Assembly: GCA_028876695.1 (NCBI GenBank)
Contig: JAGWRH010000395.1
Span: forward strand, 1 to 23,211
Reading direction: 5' to 3'
Origin: Acidobacteriota bacterium
GTDB taxonomy: Bacteria; Acidobacteriota; Terriglobia; Acidiferrales; UBA7541
Length of the DNA: 23,211 bases
Numbering within the stretch: position 1 is the stretch's first letter; each line of letters begins with the position of its first letter. This document shows, one piece after another, positions 15,241 to 22,849 of the stretch. The notes under the pieces were generated by a model that did no database searches, had not been told where the DNA came from, and was given only the letters and a program-made list of their open reading frames with translations. The translations under genes and the position numbers were made by a program.

Positions 15241-15244
15241 CGCA

Positions 15245-16108
15245 GTGGATACCGCTCCGAAATTCAGCTCTCCGCCGACTACCGGCGCAGGAGAAGCGAC
15301 GCGCGTCTCTGCTTCGGGCGTGGCCATGCCCAAAATGTCGCGCTGGCGCCGGATGCAGGTGCCGATTGTCGCCGGCGTCGCGTACTGGCTGCTGCGCGCG
15401 ATCGGGCCCACGCTACGCGTTGAAATCGTCGGTGTGCACAATGCCGCGCAATTCCGCGACCGGGGCGAGCCCGCCATCGGCGCATTCTGGCACCGCTGCA
15501 TCTTTCCCGCGGTGTGGATTTGGAAAAAACGCGGCATCGTGGCGCTCAACACCGTCAATTTCGACGGTCAATGGACGCGCCGCGTGATCGAGCGGCTGGG
15601 CTTTCGCACCGTTCAGGGCAGCTCGACGCGAGGTGCTATTGAGGGCCTCTCCGCGCTCGCAAAGGAGATTGAAGCCGGCCGCCACGTGGCGCTCACCATC
15701 GACGGGCCCCGCGGGCCGCGCTTCGTGGCCAAACCCGGAGCGGTGATCCTCGCGCGCCGCACCGGCCAGCCGATCTCCGTGTTTCACATCAGCGTGAAGC
15801 GGGGGCACACGTTCAAAAAATCCTGGGACCAGTTCCGGCTGCCGTATCCCTTTTCGCGCGTGGTGATGTTCGTGGCGCCGCCGATCCGCGTTCCCGCCGA
15901 CGCGGATGGCGAGACGGTGAAAGCAAAGCAGGGGGAAGTGCAATCGGCGCTCGAACGCGTGCGCGACATCGCGGAAACGTGGTTCGAAAATAGCGAGGAA
16001 CAACGGGACGCGATTCGAGAGGAGTGGCGCGAGCACACCGCAGGCAGGTCTTATCCGGCAAGCTCGCCAGCGAGAAACGGTCCTCGCGATTCCAGCGCGA
16101 CCGGATAG
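15245..16108 (+). CDS. DUF374 lysophospholipid-acyltransferase-like protein
   Basis: 287 residues from the GTG at 15245 (260 if the ATG at 15326 is used). DUF374 proteins belong to the glycerolipid/lipid-A acyltransferase superfamily and act at the inner membrane. Visible in order: a hydrophobic N-terminal segment ('VPIVAGVAYWLLRAIGPTLRVEIVG'), 'PAIGAFWHRCIFPAVWIW', 'LNTVNFDGQWTRRVIERLGFRTVQGSSTRGAIEGLSAL', and 'HVALTIDGPRGPRFVAKPGAVILARRTGQPI'. The 'GSSTRG' and 'DGPRGPR..KPG' blocks are diagnostic. The acyl acceptor is not known; lipid-A or a phospholipid are the usual suggestions. The GTG start fits a near-leaderless transcript from the shared -10; the ATG has no ribosome-binding site either, so the start is uncertain. 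It converges with htrA, 25 bp away. Confidence 0.9.
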   Translation: MDTAPKFSSPPTTGAGEATRVSASGVAMPKMSRWRRMQVPIVAGVAYWLLRAIGPTLRVEIVGVHNAAQFRDRGEPAIGAFWHRCIFPAVWIWKKRGIVALNTVNFDGQWTRRVIERLGFRTVQGSSTRGAIEGLSALAKEIEAGRHVALTIDGPRGPRFVAKPGAVILARRTGQPISVFHISVKRGHTFKKSWDQFRLPYPFSRVVMFVAPPIRVPADADGETVKAKQGEVQSALERVRDIAETWFENSEEQRDAIREEWREHTAGRSYPASSPARNGPRDSSATG

Positions 16109-16120
16109 AGGTAAGTAGGG

Positions 16121-16140
16121 AGCGCGGCCAGCGCTATTGT
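16121..16140 (+). terminator. Weak hairpin at the acyltransferase 3' end
   Basis: AGCGC-GGCCA-GCGCT followed by ATTGTT, 13 bases after the stop at 16108 and overlapping the end of the opposing htrA gene. The stem is only five pairs and the T-run is poor. Confidence 0.25.
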
Positions 16141-17294
16141 TCACCGAGCTTGACGCGCACATCCATTCGCTTGCCGTCGCGCACGATCGTGAGCGTCACG
16201 AGATCGCCGGGCTGGGCGCGATTCAGCAGAAGCGTCAAATCGCCGGGGTCGGCGAGCGGCTTACCGTCGATGGCGATTAGAATATCGCCGCCAACGCGCA
16301 ATTGCTGAAGCCCGGCGAGCACAACTCGATTCCCGCCCCGAATCCCAGCCTGTGCGGCAGGGCCCCCGCGCAGCACGTCCTCGATCATAATGCCCTGATT
16401 CACGGAGAGATTCAGCGCTTGCGCGAGTCCCGGCCAGAGCGCGCGCCCCGAAACGCCCAGGGTGGCGTGGACCACGCGACCGTTGGTAATCAACTGCTCC
16501 GCTACGCGTTTCGCCGTGTTGATGGGAATTGCGAAGCCGATTCCAGCGGTCGTGCCGCTGGGCGAAAAAATCGCGCTGTTGATGCCGATCACTTGTCCGT
16601 GCGTGTTGAGCAGCGGTCCGCCGGAATTGCCGCGATTGATGGCTGCGTCGGTTTGGATGGCTTGGTCGACGAAGGTGTTTTCATCGGTTTGGACGGTGCG
16701 TCCAAGCGAGCTGATCACGCCGGTAGTGAGCGTGCTCTGAAACCCGAAGGGGTTGCCGATGGCCAGCACGCGCTGCCCGACCACCAGATCGCGCGAATCG
16801 CCGAGCGGCAGCGGCACGAGATTGCGCCCGCGCGCGCTAATTTGCATCAATGCGATATCGTTGCGCGAATCCGCGCCGATCAGTTTGGCGATGTAACGCG
16901 ATTGATCGCCGAGCGTCACCTGGATCGTCTGCGCACCGGCGACCACGTGGTAGTTGGTGAGGATATGGCCTTCGGTGTCGATCAAGAATCCCGATCCGGC
17001 GCCTTCCACGGGCACAGGATTCAAGAAGAAATCGTACTGCACCATGCGCGTGACAATATTGGCCACGGCCGGCGAGGCTTGCTTGTAGATCCGGACGTTT
17101 TCCGCCTCAATGGAATCGAGCCCCGTGGGCGCGGCGTTTTCCGCCGCGGCGGGCTCGGGTGGCGGCGGAGGCGAAAGTGCGCCGACCGAAGGCGGCGTAC
17201 GCTGCCCGTAACGCGACCCGGCCCAATATGCACCGAACCCGATGATCACGCCAATCACCAGCAAACGAATGGCGCGCGCGCGACCTGCTGCCAC
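16134..17294 (-). CDS. HtrA/DegP-type periplasmic serine protease with one PDZ domain
   Basis: 386 residues. An N-terminal membrane anchor (about residues 9-27) is followed by a Pro-rich linker and a trypsin-like domain with the catalytic triad His116 ('LTNYHVV'), Asp146 ('NDIALMQI') and Ser224 ('NRGNSGGPL'). A single PDZ domain occupies about residues 285-382 ('GIMIEDVLRGGPAAQAGI', 'GDILIAIDGKPLADPGDL'). The layout (anchor, protease, one PDZ) matches DegS or plant/cyanobacterial HhoA-like members rather than two-PDZ DegP. It degrades or senses misfolded proteins outside the inner membrane. The GTG start at 17294 is supported by AGGAGG eight bases upstream. It lies 12 bp after coaE on the same strand, so the stress protease is apparently co-transcribed with folate and CoA biosynthesis genes. 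Confidence 0.95.
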   Translation of the reverse strand: MAAGRARAIRLLVIGVIIGFGAYWAGSRYGQRTPPSVGALSPPPPPEPAAAENAAPTGLDSIEAENVRIYKQASPAVANIVTRMVQYDFFLNPVPVEGAGSGFLIDTEGHILTNYHVVAGAQTIQVTLGDQSRYIAKLIGADSRNDIALMQISARGRNLVPLPLGDSRDLVVGQRVLAIGNPFGFQSTLTTGVISSLGRTVQTDENTFVDQAIQTDAAINRGNSGGPLLNTHGQVIGINSAIFSPSGTTAGIGFAIPINTAKRVAEQLITNGRVVHATLGVSGRALWPGLAQALNLSVNQGIMIEDVLRGGPAAQAGIRGGNRVVLAGLQQLRVGGDILIAIDGKPLADPGDLTLLLNRAQPGDLVTLTIVRDGKRMDVRVKLGEQ

Positions 17295-17306
17295 TGCCGT
17301 TTCCTC

Positions 17307-17924
17307 CTAGCTTTGCTTCAATTTGGCGAGCATGCGATCGACTTGCCGCTCCGTTTCCTCGATCGAGCCCGAGCAATCGATCACTTCATCCGCCAATTTG
17401 CGTTTTTCATCGAGCGGCATTTGCGCCGCGATGCGCAAGCGCGCGTCCTCCGCGGACATTCCCCGCTCGAGCAGGCGCTGCAACTGCTGCTCAGGCCTGC
17501 ACCAGCAGACCACGATCCGGTCGAGGCTACTGCGCGCTCCCGACTCCAGAATCAGCGCGGCGTCCTCGAAAGCCAATGCCGGGCCGCCCGGATAATTGAG
17601 CGCGGCGAACCAGTCCGAGGCCACTTGGCGGACGCGCGGATGAATGATTTGATTTAGCTTGGCGCGTTTCGTGGCATCGGTGAAGACGATGGCCGCGAAC
17701 TTCTTGCGATCTACCGCTCCCGATCGCCCCCCACGCGGGCCACCGGGCAAAAGAATCTCCTCGCCGAACTGCGCCACCACTTCTTTGTACGCGTCCTGGC
17801 CAGGCTCCAAAAATTCGCGCGCCAGAGCATCGGCATCGAGCACGGGATAATCGCGGTCGCGCAGCATCGACGCCACCGTCGATTTTCCGCTGGCGATCCC
17901 GCCGGTGAGACCGACTCGCAGCAT
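17307..17924 (-). CDS. coaE: Dephospho-CoA kinase
   Basis: 205 residues, the normal length. CoaE phosphorylates the 3'-hydroxyl of the ribose of dephospho-CoA, the last step of coenzyme A synthesis, in the cytoplasm. The P-loop is at residues 8-15 ('GGIASGKS') in 'MLRVGLTGGIASGKSTVASML'. It is followed by the acceptor-site motif 'VLDADALAREFLEPG' (Asp30, Asp32), 'AKLNQIIHPRVRQ', and the lid region 'LLERGMSAEDARLRIAAQMPLDEKRKLAD', which ends with the typical 'ADEVIDCSGSIEET'. The ATG shares one base with the folD stop codon (TGATG), so translation is likely coupled to folD. A Gly/Arg-rich stretch (residues 61-68) is a small lineage-specific insertion. Confidence 0.97.
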   Translation of the reverse strand: MLRVGLTGGIASGKSTVASMLRDRDYPVLDADALAREFLEPGQDAYKEVVAQFGEEILLPGGPRGGRSGAVDRKKFAAIVFTDATKRAKLNQIIHPRVRQVASDWFAALNYPGGPALAFEDAALILESGARSSLDRIVVCWCRPEQQLQRLLERGMSAEDARLRIAAQMPLDEKRKLADEVIDCSGSIEETERQVDRMLAKLKQS

Positions 17925-18871
17925 CAGCCGCGCGCGGGGGCCGCCGCCGGAGCGCGCAAGCCGCGGCGCATTCGCGCGGCCTTCACGGTGTTGCTCATCA
18001 GCATGGCGATGGTCAGGGGCCCCACGCCTCCGGGCACGGGAGTGTAGGCGCCAGCCACTTCCACCACTTCCGGATGCACGTCGCCCGCGAGCACCGAGCC
18101 TTTGTTGCGAAACGCTTGGAGCTTTTCGGGAAATTTGGCGAAGATGCGCTCCGCCTGCTTCGCGTCCTTCACCACGATCTGTCCAACGTCGATCACCGTG
18201 GCGCCCGGCCGCACAAAATCCGGCGTGACCATCGCGGCTTTGCCGATGGCCGCCACGATAATATCGGCGCGTCGCGCAATGCCCGGCAGGTCCTTGCTCT
18301 TCGAGTGACAAATCGTCACGGTCGCGTTGGCGTGCAGCAGTAGCAGCGCCATCGGTTTGCCGACGATGTCGCTGCGCCCGATCACCACGGCGTTGGCGCC
18401 CTCCATCGGAATATTGCTGCGCCGCAAAATTTCCATCACTCCGGCCGGAGTGCACGCCACCAGAGCCGGGCGGTTGGCCACCAGATTCCCCACGTTCACC
18501 GGGTGAAATCCGTCCACGTCCTTTGCCGGAACGACCGCGTCCAAAATTTTCTTCGAATCGATCTGCTTCGGCAGGGGCATTTGCACCAGAATACCGTCCA
18601 CATCGTCGCGGTCATTGAGCTCATTCACGATTGTGAGCAGTTCGTCGGTGGTGGTCGAGGCGGGCGGCGTGATATGGAAACTCGCCAGGCCCAACTTTTC
18701 GCACGCCGCGATCTTGCTGTTCACGTAAAGCTTGGACGCCGGATCGTCGCCCACGCGCACGGCCGCAAGCCCCGGGCGAACCCCCGCCGATGCCAGCGAC
18801 GCGATTTCCCCCGCCAGCTCGACGTAAATCCGATCCCGGATGGCGTTGCCGTTCAGTATGCGAGCGCTCAA
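17924..18871 (-). CDS. folD: Methylenetetrahydrofolate dehydrogenase / methenyltetrahydrofolate cyclohydrolase
   Basis: 315 residues, slightly longer than the usual 280-300. FolD interconverts 5,10-methylene- and 10-formyl-tetrahydrofolate with NADP, supplying one-carbon units for purines and fMet. Motifs: 'SKLYVNSKIAACEKLG' with Tyr49 and catalytic Lys53; 'DVDGILVQMPLPKQID'; 'KDVDGFHPVNVGNL'; NADP-binding 'NAVVIGRSDIVGKPMALLLL'; and 'TPVPGGVGPLTIAMLMSNTVKA' near the end. The final 16 residues are a basic, Ala/Pro-rich tail without family similarity. The initiation codon is TTG at 18871, supported by AAGGAG eight bases upstream; no ATG or GTG in the right place competes. It is the first gene of the folD-coaE-htrA operon. 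An extended -10 lies upstream at 18915-18923. Confidence 0.97.
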   Translation of the reverse strand: MSARILNGNAIRDRIYVELAGEIASLASAGVRPGLAAVRVGDDPASKLYVNSKIAACEKLGLASFHITPPASTTTDELLTIVNELNDRDDVDGILVQMPLPKQIDSKKILDAVVPAKDVDGFHPVNVGNLVANRPALVACTPAGVMEILRRSNIPMEGANAVVIGRSDIVGKPMALLLLHANATVTICHSKSKDLPGIARRADIIVAAIGKAAMVTPDFVRPGATVIDVGQIVVKDAKQAERIFAKFPEKLQAFRNKGSVLAGDVHPEVVEVAGAYTPVPGGVGPLTIAMLMSNTVKAARMRRGLRAPAAAPARG

Positions 18872-18914
18872 ATCAGAAACTCCTTGGAAAAATCAATCAG
18901 TTTTTGAACGCCCG

Positions 18915-18923
18915 ATCATATCA
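18915..18923 (-). promoter_or_regulatory. Extended -10 promoter for the folD-coaE-htrA operon
   Basis: On the minus strand the sequence reads TGATATGAT, a TGn plus TATGAT hexamer, about 45 bases upstream of the TTG start at 18871. No clear -35 box is found at the expected distance. Confidence 0.45.
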
Positions 18924-19044
18924 CAGCGATTTGCAGGGCCGTTCCCAGGGCACAGGGCCGGAGCTCGATTGTTGTGCTGCGCCGCGTTTCGCTGGTAGGT
19001 TCCTTCCTAACAGGCGAGCGACGTCCGACGCAGAGGAGGAATCG

Positions 19045-19338
19045 GTGAGGAAAATCAAAAAATTTGAGCCGCTTTCGGTAATGCGCATCTCCGCCATTGC
19101 TTACGGCGCGATGGGCGTGCTGGAAGGCGCGTTTATCAGCGTCATTTTCCTGCTGGCCCCGATGGCGAACCCGCAGCCTCAGATGCCTAGAATTTTCGGG
19201 CTGCTTTTCGGGAGCCTCTCAATCATCTTCTTTCCCATTCTGTTTGCGATTATCGGCGCAATCACCGGCGGACTCGGCGCTGTGATCTACAACGTTTCGG
19301 CTCGCTACGTCGGCGGCATCGCCGTGGAAGTCGAGTAG
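19045..19338 (+). CDS. Small membrane protein, possibly DUF3566-like
   Basis: 97 residues with two hydrophobic stretches (about 14-38 'RISAIAYGAMGVLEGAFISVIFLLA' and about 48-78 'IFGLLFGSLSIIFFPILFAIIGAITGGLGAVIY'). It ends in 'NVSARYVGGIAVEVE'. The N-terminal 'KIKKFEPLSVMRIS' and the C-terminal 'YN..AR.VGGI.VE' recall DUF3566-like small membrane proteins, which are uncharacterised; this is a similarity by eye. The start is GTG at 19045, with GAGGAGG four to five bases upstream. It is divergent from folD and followed, after about 200 bp holding a large palindrome and a -10 element, by the PilZ gene. Confidence 0.85.
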   Translation: MRKIKKFEPLSVMRISAIAYGAMGVLEGAFISVIFLLAPMANPQPQMPRIFGLLFGSLSIIFFPILFAIIGAITGGLGAVIYNVSARYVGGIAVEVE

Positions 19339-19384
19339 GAACCGAACGCATTCGTGCACCGCATGAAGCCCAATCCGCTGCCGC

Positions 19385-19407
19385 GGCGCGCATTCGCGAA
19401 TCGCGCC
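19385..19407. repeat. 23-bp near-perfect palindrome upstream of the PilZ gene
   Basis: GGCGCG-c-ATTCG/CGAAT-CGCGCC, perfect except for one extra C at 19391. It begins 47 bp after the stop of the small membrane protein and ends 20 bp before TATAAT at 19428. It could be an operator or a factor-independent stop, but no T-run follows. Confidence 0.5.
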
Positions 19408-19427
19408 ACACGGCGTACACCGTTACC

Positions 19428-19433
19428 TATAAT
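19428..19433 (+). promoter_or_regulatory. Consensus -10 box (TATAAT) for the PilZ gene
   Basis: A perfect TATAAT, with no -35 box recognised 16-18 bp upstream. Transcription would begin near 19440 and leave a leader of about 105 bases before the ATG at 19545. Confidence 0.45.
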
Positions 19434-19544
19434 CATCGGCGGCCGACACTTTCATTGAGCGTTCCGATAGCGCCGTTTATATTGAGGGCAGGTTCGCGCG
19501 AGCCGCCCTGGCGGCCGATTCCCGAAGGAGCGAAACCGGGAGAT

Positions 19545-20234
19545 ATGGCACAACCCTTGGCCAATGATCCATCATTCTCCTCCGGCCGGCGCCGGAGCAG
19601 GCGTTTTTCCTTCATCTCCGCCGTAGAAGCAACATGGCAGGAGGCCAACGGCAAAGTCTTCCGCGAAACCGGCAGGGCCAAAGAAGTGAATGCGCAGGGC
19701 GGTTTGCTGGAGCTGAAAACCTACCCGGCTGTCGGCAGCCAAATCGAACTTACGAATCTTCTGTCTCACGAGACTTGCCACGCGCGCGTCGTCGGCGCCC
19801 GGCGCGACCCGGACGGGCACTTGATAGGAGTTGCCGTCGAGCTGCTGGCGCCGAGCGAGACTTTCTGGGGCGTAAGCTTTCAGCTGAAACGAACCTGCGC
19901 GGATCTGGTCCGATTGGAATACCAGATGCGTTCCGGCCCGATCGATGCGCGCGTACTGCGCGAATTTCGAGACGCCGTCGATAACGTGCGCAAGACGGCC
20001 TGGGCCGTTCAGGAATGGCAGGAGCGCGAGTCGAAGCAGCAGGACCCAGAGTCCATACTTCCATTACTGACCGCGGAGGGAATCCGCCGTGCCACGCAGC
20101 TCTGCGAAGCGATTGCCAGTGCCGCAGCCGCGCACGAGGTCGGTCGCGAAACCGTGGGCATTGAGGAATTCCTGCGCTCCGTCGAGCGCGTCCTGCAAAC
20201 CATGGTCGAGAATTTCAAGGTTCGCAAGGCCTAG
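19545..20234 (+). CDS. PilZ-domain protein with C-terminal helical region
   Basis: 229 residues, cytoplasmic. Residues about 13-115 look like a PilZ domain: an arginine cluster 'RRRSRRFSF' for the RxxxR motif, then 'GKVFRETGRAKEVNAQGGLLELKTYPAVGSQIELTNLLSHETCHARVVG' and 'GVAVELLAPSETFWGV'. PilZ domains usually bind c-di-GMP through RxxxR and (D/N)xSxxG. Here the second motif reads V-N-A-Q-G-G, lacking the Asp/Asn and Ser at the aligned positions, so nucleotide binding is doubtful. The remaining 110 residues are helical and charged and not recognised. The start is uncertain: ATG 19545 has GGGAG very close upstream, and TTG 19455 in the same frame is possible. A TATAAT and a palindrome lie upstream. 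Confidence 0.82.
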   Translation: MAQPLANDPSFSSGRRRSRRFSFISAVEATWQEANGKVFRETGRAKEVNAQGGLLELKTYPAVGSQIELTNLLSHETCHARVVGARRDPDGHLIGVAVELLAPSETFWGVSFQLKRTCADLVRLEYQMRSGPIDARVLREFRDAVDNVRKTAWAVQEWQERESKQQDPESILPLLTAEGIRRATQLCEAIASAAAAHEVGRETVGIEEFLRSVERVLQTMVENFKVRKA

Positions 20235-20316
20235 CCTGCCCGAAACGAACCCACGCATTCCTCCGGCTCTCCGATCGCAGATTGTCTGACGAGACGAATC
20301 CGCCGAGTAATCCAAG

Positions 20317-20344
20317 TTGACCTGGCATCACCCCCTGTTATACA
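20317..20344 (+). promoter_or_regulatory. Sigma70-type promoter for the exported protein at 20497
   Basis: TTGACC (20317-20322), 16 bp, then TATACA (20339-20344). A second possible -10 (TATAAT at 20381-20386) lies closer to the gene but lacks a -35 box. Either would leave a leader of roughly 100-145 bases. Confidence 0.45.
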
Positions 20345-20496
20345 GGTGGAACGGTATCGAATCGCGGCGACTGCCATTCTTATAATCCGTAACGCCGCAA
20401 GGACTGATTTATGCCGGGGCGCTGCTGCGCGCGCACGAATACGCCTGCTTATTTCGCACTCCGGATGAATCATCGTGAAGAGAGGCAACAAAGGCC

Positions 20497-21984
20497 ATGA
20501 GGAAACTCGGATTAGAGGGCTTCATTCTCGTCGCCGGCATCGTAGCTTTTGTTTCGACGGGTCCAGCTCTTCCCGCGCGAGCGCAACAGGCAAAAGAAGC
20601 GCAGCAAGCACCATCGCAACAATCGCCACCGCAACGATCACCGGGAGCATTCATTCCGCCTCCCGGACCTAATCCGGTGCTGACCGGCGAGCCGGAGCCG
20701 CCGCCCGCCGTCCTGCCACCCGGTTACAATCCTCACGCTCTGCCAGTCGGCACTTTCCGCAGGCGACCCGTACCGAAACCGGTTTCGCAGCCGCCGCAGC
20801 CGGGCGTCACTCCTCTGCCGATCGATCTCTTCACGTCAAAGAACTTCTATCTCGACAAGAAATATTGGACGGACCCACGCTACTACCGTTGCAACACGCC
20901 TCGCGAGATGATCGAGCATATGTGGGAGGATGGGCGCATCGGCCCCAATCCCCCTACGTCGGCATCCTGGGGTGACTGCCGCATCGACTATCCTCGCGAT
21001 CGTATCGTCAGCCCGTATCCCTACGAAACCGCCCGTGAGCACTTCGAGGCTCTGCTCGCCCAGGCCAAGGCTCACGGCGGCCCCACCATCTACACCAAAG
21101 CCACTACGCCCGATTGGGACGGTTTCTACCTCCGCGATCCCGACGGAACCGATTCACCCGGCTTCACTGGACCCGACCAGCGTGGATTTATCTTCGGGCC
21201 TTTCGGGATATTCGGGCGCGGCGAACGCTGGCAGTGGGGCGGTATCAATCAGGTTCCCACGCTGCTCTCGCTGCTCACTCCGGAATATCAGCGGCGCTAC
21301 ATCCAGATGATCTATCACGAAGTAGTGGATAACTCGAAACAGTGGAACGCCGCGTTCTGCTGGCCCGAAGGATTCACGCGCTGGTGGGCCGAGCCCTCCC
21401 AGGCGTCCAACTTCGAATTGACCATCACGCCGACCCGCGTCGAGTTCATTTCCGGGATTGCCGATAACTTTCTTCGCGAGTTCCTGGTTGGCCAGGCCAA
21501 GCACGTGACCAAGGTTCCGCAGTGGTATGGCGAGACCATCGCATTCTGGGATGGCGATACGCTCGTCGGCTGGACCGCCAACGTACAGGGCTGGACCCAG
21601 CACACGCTCTTCGAGTTCTCAAACAAGATGGAGACGGTCGAAACGTTCAAACCTCTGTACGACGCGCGGCACCACTTCATCGGCTTGGACCACGAGGCGG
21701 TCTGGTACGATCCGGAATCGCTGGTTCAGCCGGTGCGCCTCCACGACCGGTTTCTCCGTTGGGCCAAGGCCGGCGATCCCAACGCGCGGTTTACGTTCGT
21801 CGAGTGCTTGTCGAATATCAAGGACGTCAACGGACGGCCGGCTCAACTTACGAAAGCCGATCCGGATTTCATCGATTATTACGGACGCCCGTGGGCGCAG
21901 AACTGGGAGAAATGGTTTGAGAAGGGCTGGAAAAAACCGGATGAGAGCGGCGTGCCGAGCGACGTGATGGACCTCTTCAAATAG
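20497..21984 (+). CDS. Large exported protein of unknown function
   Basis: 495 residues. A signal peptide is evident ('GFILVAGIVAFVSTGPALPARAQQ'). A Gln/Pro-rich low-complexity part (about residues 32-105) follows. The main domain begins 'LFTSKNFYLDKKYWTDPRYYRCNTPREMIEHMWEDGRIG' and contains 'AAFCWPEGFTRWWAEPSQASNFELTITPTRVEFIS', 'YGETIAFWDGDTLVGWTANVQGWTQHTLFEFSNKMETVETF' and 'LDHEAVWYDPESLVQPVRLHDRFLRWA'. The order 'C-P-G-F..', 'E.IY/FI.......', 'WDGDTLV' matches a group of uncharacterised exported proteins common in Acidobacteriota and sphingomonads, in which 'WEGDTLVVDT' recurs; no enzymatic role is known to me. The ATG at 20497 has AAAGG close by. It lies 16 bp upstream of the sulfite-oxidase-like gene and is probably co-transcribed with it. 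Confidence 0.85.
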   Translation: MRKLGLEGFILVAGIVAFVSTGPALPARAQQAKEAQQAPSQQSPPQRSPGAFIPPPGPNPVLTGEPEPPPAVLPPGYNPHALPVGTFRRRPVPKPVSQPPQPGVTPLPIDLFTSKNFYLDKKYWTDPRYYRCNTPREMIEHMWEDGRIGPNPPTSASWGDCRIDYPRDRIVSPYPYETAREHFEALLAQAKAHGGPTIYTKATTPDWDGFYLRDPDGTDSPGFTGPDQRGFIFGPFGIFGRGERWQWGGINQVPTLLSLLTPEYQRRYIQMIYHEVVDNSKQWNAAFCWPEGFTRWWAEPSQASNFELTITPTRVEFISGIADNFLREFLVGQAKHVTKVPQWYGETIAFWDGDTLVGWTANVQGWTQHTLFEFSNKMETVETFKPLYDARHHFIGLDHEAVWYDPESLVQPVRLHDRFLRWAKAGDPNARFTFVECLSNIKDVNGRPAQLTKADPDFIDYYGRPWAQNWEKWFEKGWKKPDESGVPSDVMDLFK

Positions 21985-22000
21985 CAGCGCTCGATCCAAA

Positions 22001-22615
22001 ATGGCGATCTTTGGCGAAACCACGGAGCGAAAGCGGCGCGAGCGGGAAATGCGCGAAGCGGGCCGTTTGCCGCCCGGCCAGTCGCTGACGCTGAAATGGC
22101 CGGTACTGCATGAAGGCGGCGTGCCGCCATTTGATCCGCGCACGTGGGATTTTCGCGCCGGCGGTCTGGTGGAAAAACCGCTGCGGCTGACGTGGGATGA
22201 ATTTACGCGCCTGCCGATGAAAGAAGTCGCCGCGGACATGCATTGCGTTACGCGCTGGAGCCGCTTCGACGTGCGCTGGGAAGGCGTACCGTTCGCTGAA
22301 GTGGCCAAAGTCGCCGCGCCGAAGGCCGAGGCGAAATACGTGATGGTGCTCGCCGAACAGGGCTACACGTCGAATGTTCCGCTCGCCGACTTGATGCGTC
22401 CAACCACTCTCTTCGCGCTGAAGCACAATGGCGAGCCGCTGCCCGCCGAACACGGCTACCCTGTGCGGCTGGTAGTGCCGCATCTTTATGCCTGGAAAAG
22501 CGTGAAGTGGGTTCGCGGACTCGATTTCCTGGCCGAAGATGCTCCGGGCTACTGGGAGGATAACGGTTATCACATGTATGGCGACCCCTTCCGGGAGCAG
22601 CGCTTCAGCCTTTGA
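22001..22615 (+). CDS. Sulfite-oxidase-like molybdopterin oxidoreductase
   Basis: 204 residues. This is the single-domain form of the oxidoreductase molybdopterin-binding fold (YuiH-like), without the dimerisation and heme domains of eukaryotic sulfite oxidase. Cys82 in 'ADMHCVTRWSRFDVRWEGVPF' is the expected molybdenum ligand. 'WDFRAGGLVEKPLRLTWDEFTRLP' at the N-side and 'GYPVRLVVPHLYAWKSVKWVRGLDFL' with 'GYWEDNGYHMYGDPF' at the C-side are typical. Unlike MsrP it has no Tat signal, and it starts with a charged segment ('ERKRREREMREAG'), so it appears cytoplasmic. No heme-binding membrane partner is nearby. The substrate is unknown. The start at 22001 has no Shine-Dalgarno; it lies 16 bp after the previous gene, so translational coupling is plausible. 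cysK follows downstream. Confidence 0.92.
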   Translation: MAIFGETTERKRREREMREAGRLPPGQSLTLKWPVLHEGGVPPFDPRTWDFRAGGLVEKPLRLTWDEFTRLPMKEVAADMHCVTRWSRFDVRWEGVPFAEVAKVAAPKAEAKYVMVLAEQGYTSNVPLADLMRPTTLFALKHNGEPLPAEHGYPVRLVVPHLYAWKSVKWVRGLDFLAEDAPGYWEDNGYHMYGDPFREQRFSL

Positions 22616-22801
22616 CGACTAGCCGCTGGAATTTTGCTCCCCGCGAATTGCTGCGCCGGGGCTCCATCACCCCTGCCGGATGCTGCGCGCAAACGCTCCC
22701 CTCCCGCCGCCATTTTTGCTACCTGCCAGTGAGGCATATGTGGTCAAATCGGCGTCAATAGATATACGAGCCTTTGGGCGGAGGAGCAGCAGCACGCACG
22801 G

Positions 22802-22849
22802 ATGAGAGCGTGCCCGCCACGCTCGCAATCGCACCAGTACAGCACATGA
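22802..22849 (+). CDS. Possible 15-residue leader peptide upstream of cysK
   Basis: ATG at 22802 to TGA at 22847-22849 encodes MRACPPRSQSHQYST, with a Cys at position 4, ending 13 bases before the cysK start. A 7-bp stem (GAGCGTG 22806-22812 with CACGCTC 22818-22824) lies inside it. The only purine-rich ribosome-binding-like sequence (GGAGGAG, 22780-22786) is about 15 bases from the ATG, longer than usual. A possible promoter (TGGTCA 22741-22746, TATACG 22763-22768, 16-bp spacer) would place it in the 5' leader. Such a short frame can easily arise by chance. Confidence 0.2.
   Translation: MRACPPRSQSHQYST

Noticed and set aside
16302..17657. Long plus-strand open frame (about 451 codons)
   Set aside because: Antisense to htrA and coaE, both of which have complete catalytic motifs.
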